NCBI RefSeq assembly: GCF_900142655.1
Contig: NZ_FRBQ01000011.1
Coordinates: 62,001 to 126,000 of the forward strand
Reading direction: 5' to 3'
DNA length: 64,000 bases
From: Phytopseudomonas punonensis
Lineage (GTDB): Bacteria; Pseudomonadota; Gammaproteobacteria; Pseudomonadales; Pseudomonadaceae
In this document: positions 60,757 through 64,000 of the stretch, in pieces
Layout: every line of letters starts with the position of its first letter
Numbering within the stretch: position 1 is the first letter of the stretch
Position numbers and translations under genes: made by a program
Notes under the pieces: model-generated
Seen by the model: only the letters and a program-made list of their open reading frames with translations
Told to the model about the DNA's origin: nothing
Databases searched by the model: none

Positions 60757-61780
60757 GTTCGCCTGGCCGTGGCTCTTCGTACTCGCGCCGCTGCCCTGGC
60801 TGCTACGCCTGTGGCTGCCGGCTGCCGACAGCGGCGAAGCGGCGCTACAGGTGAGTTTTCTCGGCGAGCTGGAAAACCTCTCTGGCCGCCGTGCCCGCTT
60901 GCAGCTACCGCCCTGGAAGAAGCAGATGCATTTCGCTCTGCTCTGGCTGCTGTTGTTGATCGCCGCCGCGCGCCCCGAATGGGTTGGCGAGCCCTTGCCA
61001 CTGCCGGCCAGCGGGCGCGATCTGCTGATCGCCGTGGATGTGTCAGGCTCCATGGATTACGCCGACATGCGCCTGGAAGATGAGGACGTCAGCCGCCTGA
61101 CCCTCGTCAAAGCGCTGATCGGCACATTCATCGACGGCCGTACCGGCGACCGGGTCGGGCTGATCCTGTTCGGTAGCCAGGCTTACCTGCAGGCGCCGCT
61201 GACCTTCGACCGGCAGACCGTACACACCTGGCTCGACGAAGCGGTGATTGGCATCGCCGGGCAGAACACCGCAATCGGCGATGCCATCGGCCTGGCCGTC
61301 AAACGCTTGCGCCTGCGCCCCGCCGATAGCCGCGTGCTGGTACTGATCACCGACGGCGCCAACAACGGCGGGCAGATCGAGCCGATGACCGCCGCGCGCC
61401 TGGCCGCCGAAGAAGGCGTGACCATCTACCCCATCGGCATTGGTGCAGATCCGCAGCAGGCTGGCAACTTCGCAGCCTTCGGGCTGAATCCGGGCGTGGA
61501 TCTGGACGAGCCGACCTTGCGCGCCATCGCCGAACTCACCGGCGGCGAATACTTCCGCGCCCGCGATCAGGACGAATTGAAAACCATCGAAACCACCCTC
61601 GACCGCCTCGAACCCGTCGCCCAGCAGCCGACCCTGGCCCGCCCTGCCCAGGCCCTTTACGCCTGGCCCCTGGCCGCTGCCCTGCTGCTCAGTCTGGGCC
61701 TGGTGGCGCGCAACCTGTGGCCGCAGTTGCGCCAGCAGGCCGCGCCCCTCACGCAACGGCTGAGGCGCAAAGCGCCATGA
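60749..61780 (+). CDS. VWA domain protein, BatA-like
   Basis: A 343-residue membrane-anchored VWA protein. The N-terminal hydrophobic segments (about 5-24 and 60-74) flank a short region; the MIDAS is D97-V-S99-G-S101-M, intact, with further T and D in the family positions (LFGSQAYLQAPLT, ITDGANNGG). A C-terminal membrane helix lies near 310-325. It is BatA of the Bacteroides aerotolerance system by order and motif. It overlaps the next gene by four bases. Confidence 0.9.
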   Translation: MFEFAWPWLFVLAPLPWLLRLWLPAADSGEAALQVSFLGELENLSGRRARLQLPPWKKQMHFALLWLLLLIAAARPEWVGEPLPLPASGRDLLIAVDVSGSMDYADMRLEDEDVSRLTLVKALIGTFIDGRTGDRVGLILFGSQAYLQAPLTFDRQTVHTWLDEAVIGIAGQNTAIGDAIGLAVKRLRLRPADSRVLVLITDGANNGGQIEPMTAARLAAEEGVTIYPIGIGADPQQAGNFAAFGLNPGVDLDEPTLRAIAELTGGEYFRARDQDELKTIETTLDRLEPVAQQPTLARPAQALYAWPLAAALLLSLGLVARNLWPQLRQQAAPLTQRLRRKAP

Positions 61781-63525
61781 GCGAACTTCTGCCCCACCTG
61801 CTGCGCCCCTGGTGGCTGTTGCTGCTGCCGTTGCTCGCCTGGCTACTGTGGCTGCTAGCACACCGGGAAACCCGCAGCGGCCGTTGGCAATCACTGCTGC
61901 CACCGGCTTTTCACGCGGCGCTGCTGCGCGGCGGTCGAGGCCGGCGCAGCCGCCTGCCGCTGGTGATCCTTGCTATCTCCTGGCTGCTGGCCACGCTGGC
62001 ACTGGTCGGCCCCAGCTGGCAGCGGGTCGAACAGAATGACGCCAAGCCGGCAGACCCGTTGGTAGTGATACTCGAACTGACGCCGCAGATGCTGGCAGGC
62101 GACGCCTCCCCCAACCGCCTGGCCCAGGCACGCCGCAAACTGCTCGACCTGCTGCAGGCCCGCGGCGACGCACAGACCGCCATCGTGGTGTACGCCGGCA
62201 GCGCACACACCGTGGTGCCGCTGTCCGATGACCTGGGCACCAGCCGCAACCTGCTCGAAGCGCTCAAGCCCTCGATCATGCCCGAGCCGGGCAAGCGCGC
62301 CGATCTGGCAGTGGCCAAGGCGCTCGACTTGCTCAAGGGCGGCGCCCAGGGCCAGGGCCGCCTGCTGCTGATCACCAGCAGCCTGGACGACGATGAACGC
62401 GGCGCCATCGGCAAACTACTCGGCAACCGCGGCAACCGCCTGCGCATCCTTGGTATAGGCAGCAGCGAAGGCGCGCCAATCGTTCAGGAAGACGGCACGT
62501 TCATGAAGGACGAGCAAGGCGCCATCCTCATGCCGCGCCTGGATATCACCGGCTTGCGGCAATTCGCTCGAGATATCGGCGCGCAGTACCGCAGCGTCAG
62601 CCTCGATGATCGCGACCTGCGCAGCCTCGGCCTGCTCGATGGCCCCACGCAGCTGCGCGACAACGGCCACAAGACCCAGCTGAGCAGCTGGGCCGATCAG
62701 GGTTACTGGCTACTGCTACCGCTGTTGCTGCTGGCCGCCTGCGCCGGGCGCCGCGGTTGGCTGCTGTGCCTGCCGCTGTTGCTGCTCGGCACCCCGCAAT
62801 CCGGCATGGCCATGAGCTTCGATGACCTCTGGTTGCGTGCCGATCAGCAGGGCCAGCGCCTGCTCGAAGCCGGGCGCGCCAAGGAAGCAGCCGAGCGCTT
62901 CGAAGATCCGCACTGGCGTGGCATGGCGCTCTACGAGGCCGGCGATTACGCCGCGGCGGCGGAACAGTTCGCCGGGGATGACAGCGCCAGATCGCTCTAC
63001 AACCGCGGCAATGCCCTGGCGCGCAGCAATGAACTCGAAGCGGCCATCGACGCCTACGAGCGCGCCCTTGAGATCGACCCGCAGCTGCAGCAGGCCGCCA
63101 AGAACAAGGCACTGGTGGAGGAACTGCTGCGCCAGCGTGAACAGAAACAGGCCGAGCAGCCCAATGAGGCCGACGAGCAGCCTGACGAGGACAAATCTGA
63201 GGAGCAACAACAACCCGGTCAGTCCGCAGCTCCCAGCCAGGATGAGCGCCAGGACAGCCAGGGACAGCCAGCGACGGCTGAAGACCAACAGCAAAGCGAA
63301 GACAAACCCGCCCAGCAGGGGCAGCCGAGCGAACCGGCTGAAAAAGCCGAAGCCGGCGAGCCCGCGCCAACCGGCGGCAATGCGCCTGAAGCCGAGGCGC
63401 CGCTCGATGGCGAGCGCCGCCAGGCTCTGGAACAATGGCTGCGGCAGATTCCCGACGACCCGGGCGAATTGCTGCGCCGCAAATTCTGGTATGAACAGCA
63501 ACAGCGTCAGGAACAAACCCGATGA
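61777..63525 (+). CDS. VWA-TPR fusion protein, BatB/BatC-like
   Basis: A 582-residue protein that combines BatB and BatC. The N-terminal part has two membrane helices (about 8-28 and 55-75) and a VWA domain in which the MIDAS is degenerate (ILELTPQM instead of DxSxS). A third helix precedes TPR motifs (about 345-440; AIDAYERALEIDPQLQ). The C-terminal tail is a long acidic Gln/Glu/Pro-rich low-complexity stretch (about 450-550). It overlaps BatA- and BatD-like genes. Confidence 0.88.
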   Translation: MSELLPHLLRPWWLLLLPLLAWLLWLLAHRETRSGRWQSLLPPAFHAALLRGGRGRRSRLPLVILAISWLLATLALVGPSWQRVEQNDAKPADPLVVILELTPQMLAGDASPNRLAQARRKLLDLLQARGDAQTAIVVYAGSAHTVVPLSDDLGTSRNLLEALKPSIMPEPGKRADLAVAKALDLLKGGAQGQGRLLLITSSLDDDERGAIGKLLGNRGNRLRILGIGSSEGAPIVQEDGTFMKDEQGAILMPRLDITGLRQFARDIGAQYRSVSLDDRDLRSLGLLDGPTQLRDNGHKTQLSSWADQGYWLLLPLLLLAACAGRRGWLLCLPLLLLGTPQSGMAMSFDDLWLRADQQGQRLLEAGRAKEAAERFEDPHWRGMALYEAGDYAAAAEQFAGDDSARSLYNRGNALARSNELEAAIDAYERALEIDPQLQQAAKNKALVEELLRQREQKQAEQPNEADEQPDEDKSEEQQQPGQSAAPSQDERQDSQGQPATAEDQQQSEDKPAQQGQPSEPAEKAEAGEPAPTGGNAPEAEAPLDGERRQALEQWLRQIPDDPGELLRRKFWYEQQQRQEQTR

Positions 63526-64000
63526 TCCGCCTGCTCTGCACCCTGCTTTTCTGCTTGCTGGCATTTCAGGCCAGCGCGCAGGACTTTACCGCCAGCGTCG
63601 ACCGCAGCCGGCTGAACCTGGGCGAAAGCCTCGACCTGACCCTCGAATCGACGGATGCCACCGAGTTCGGCAAGCCCGACCTGACGCCGCTCAACGAGCT
63701 GTTCGACGTGCTCGGCACGCGCCAGGTCAACCGCCTGACTACGCTGGATGGCCAGGCGCGCGCCAGTACCCGCTGGATCGTCACCATCAAGCCACGCCAT
63801 AGCGGCTTCGTGGTCGTTCCGCCGCTGCGCCTGGGCGACTCGCAAAGCCAGCCGGTCAGCCTGCATGTGGTCGAATCCACGGGCCAGAATGCCGACGAGC
63901 AAATGGCTCCGGTATTCATCGACGCCAGCCTGGATCATGAGAGCGTCTACGTGCAGGCGCAAAGCGTGCTGACCCTGCGCATCTACCACTCGGTTTCGCT
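63522..64000 (+). CDS. BatD-family protein, N-terminal part (continues beyond window)
   Basis: An open frame starting ATG at 63522, overlapping the BatB/C stop by four bases, and running off the right edge. The first residues are a signal peptide (MIRLLCTLLFCLLAFQASA). The mature start is DFTASVDRSRLNLGESLDLTL, the typical opening of BatD (oxygen-tolerance) proteins with an Ig-like fold. At least 159 residues are visible. Its place at the end of the MoxR-DUF58-DUF4381-BatA-BatB order supports the name. Confidence 0.88.
   Translation, partial: MIRLLCTLLFCLLAFQASAQDFTASVDRSRLNLGESLDLTLESTDATEFGKPDLTPLNELFDVLGTRQVNRLTTLDGQARASTRWIVTIKPRHSGFVVVPPLRLGDSQSQPVSLHVVESTGQNADEQMAPVFIDASLDHESVYVQAQSVLTLRIYHSVS

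Overview
The window is chromosomal DNA from a Pseudomonas-type gammaproteobacterium. Signs of this are the high GC content, the tightly overlapping genes, the large 1,622-residue NAD-glutamate dehydrogenase, a Pseudomonas-like aerobic cob cluster with bluB, the fused RlmKL methyltransferase, and the rmf/pyrD and rnd/ycgL/ycgN blocks. The short REP-like palindromes also fit. I see no phage, integron, CRISPR array, tRNA or rRNA. It reads as core genome with two small MITE-like insertions, and is probably not P. aeruginosa itself.

Layout: 1-12.9 kb holds the tail of a GFA-family protein, a CoxE-type VWA protein, a minus-strand block (DUF2937, class II glutamine amidotransferase, membrane protein), oligopeptidase B, small proteins including an HNH protein (YajD type), a SpoU-type RNA methyltransferase, an exported protein built of 25-residue tandem repeats, an exported HExxH peptidase, and a minus-strand run DapA-like / rnd / ycgL / hydroxyacid dehydrogenase / ycgN. 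From 13.4 to 17.8 kb come a hypothetical protein, a FadL-type outer-membrane protein, and a MarR - MFS - 41-residue membrane peptide - exported glutathione peroxidase unit. From 17.9 to 27.1 kb lies a ten-gene minus-strand cobalamin operon (cobO, cobB, bluB, cbiB/cobD, threonine-phosphate decarboxylase, cobQ, cobU/P, cobT, alpha-ribazole phosphatase, cobS). Most of its junctions overlap by 0-8 bases, and a cobalamin riboswitch precedes it.

From 27.2 to 38.6 kb are two paralogous NlpC/P60 lipoproteins, a sirtuin, a Tag-like glycosylase, ttcA, a DnaJ-related protein, SprT, CheV, a glutaredoxin-like protein, a DUF5610 protein, an ammonium transporter, an elaB/yqjE/yqjK-like trio and an EAL-domain protein. 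From 38.7 to 51.1 kb are dGTPase, a FUSC-like protein, YggL, PBP4 (dacB), rlmKL, rmf, pyrD, a DUF2835 protein, an unrecognised protein, an alpha/beta hydrolase and a four-repeat membrane protein. From 51.2 kb to the end are gdhB, a chemoreceptor and a MoxR/DUF58/DUF4381/BatA/BatB-TPR/BatD operon cut by the window edge.

The cob genes together convert a corrin ring intermediate into cobalamin: a,c-amidation, Co-adenosylation, amidation to cobyric acid, aminopropanol attachment, DMB synthesis and activation, and final assembly. The Bat operon couples an AAA+ ATPase with VWA and TPR proteins at the envelope. I found no clearly new multi-gene system. The most unusual items are a pair of MITE-like elements inserted at or beside stop codons, the 25-residue-repeat exported protein, an unannotated 41-residue ORF coupled to an MFS gene, and an unexplained intergenic region at 12.9-13.4 kb with a 12-bp hairpin and an orphan terminator.
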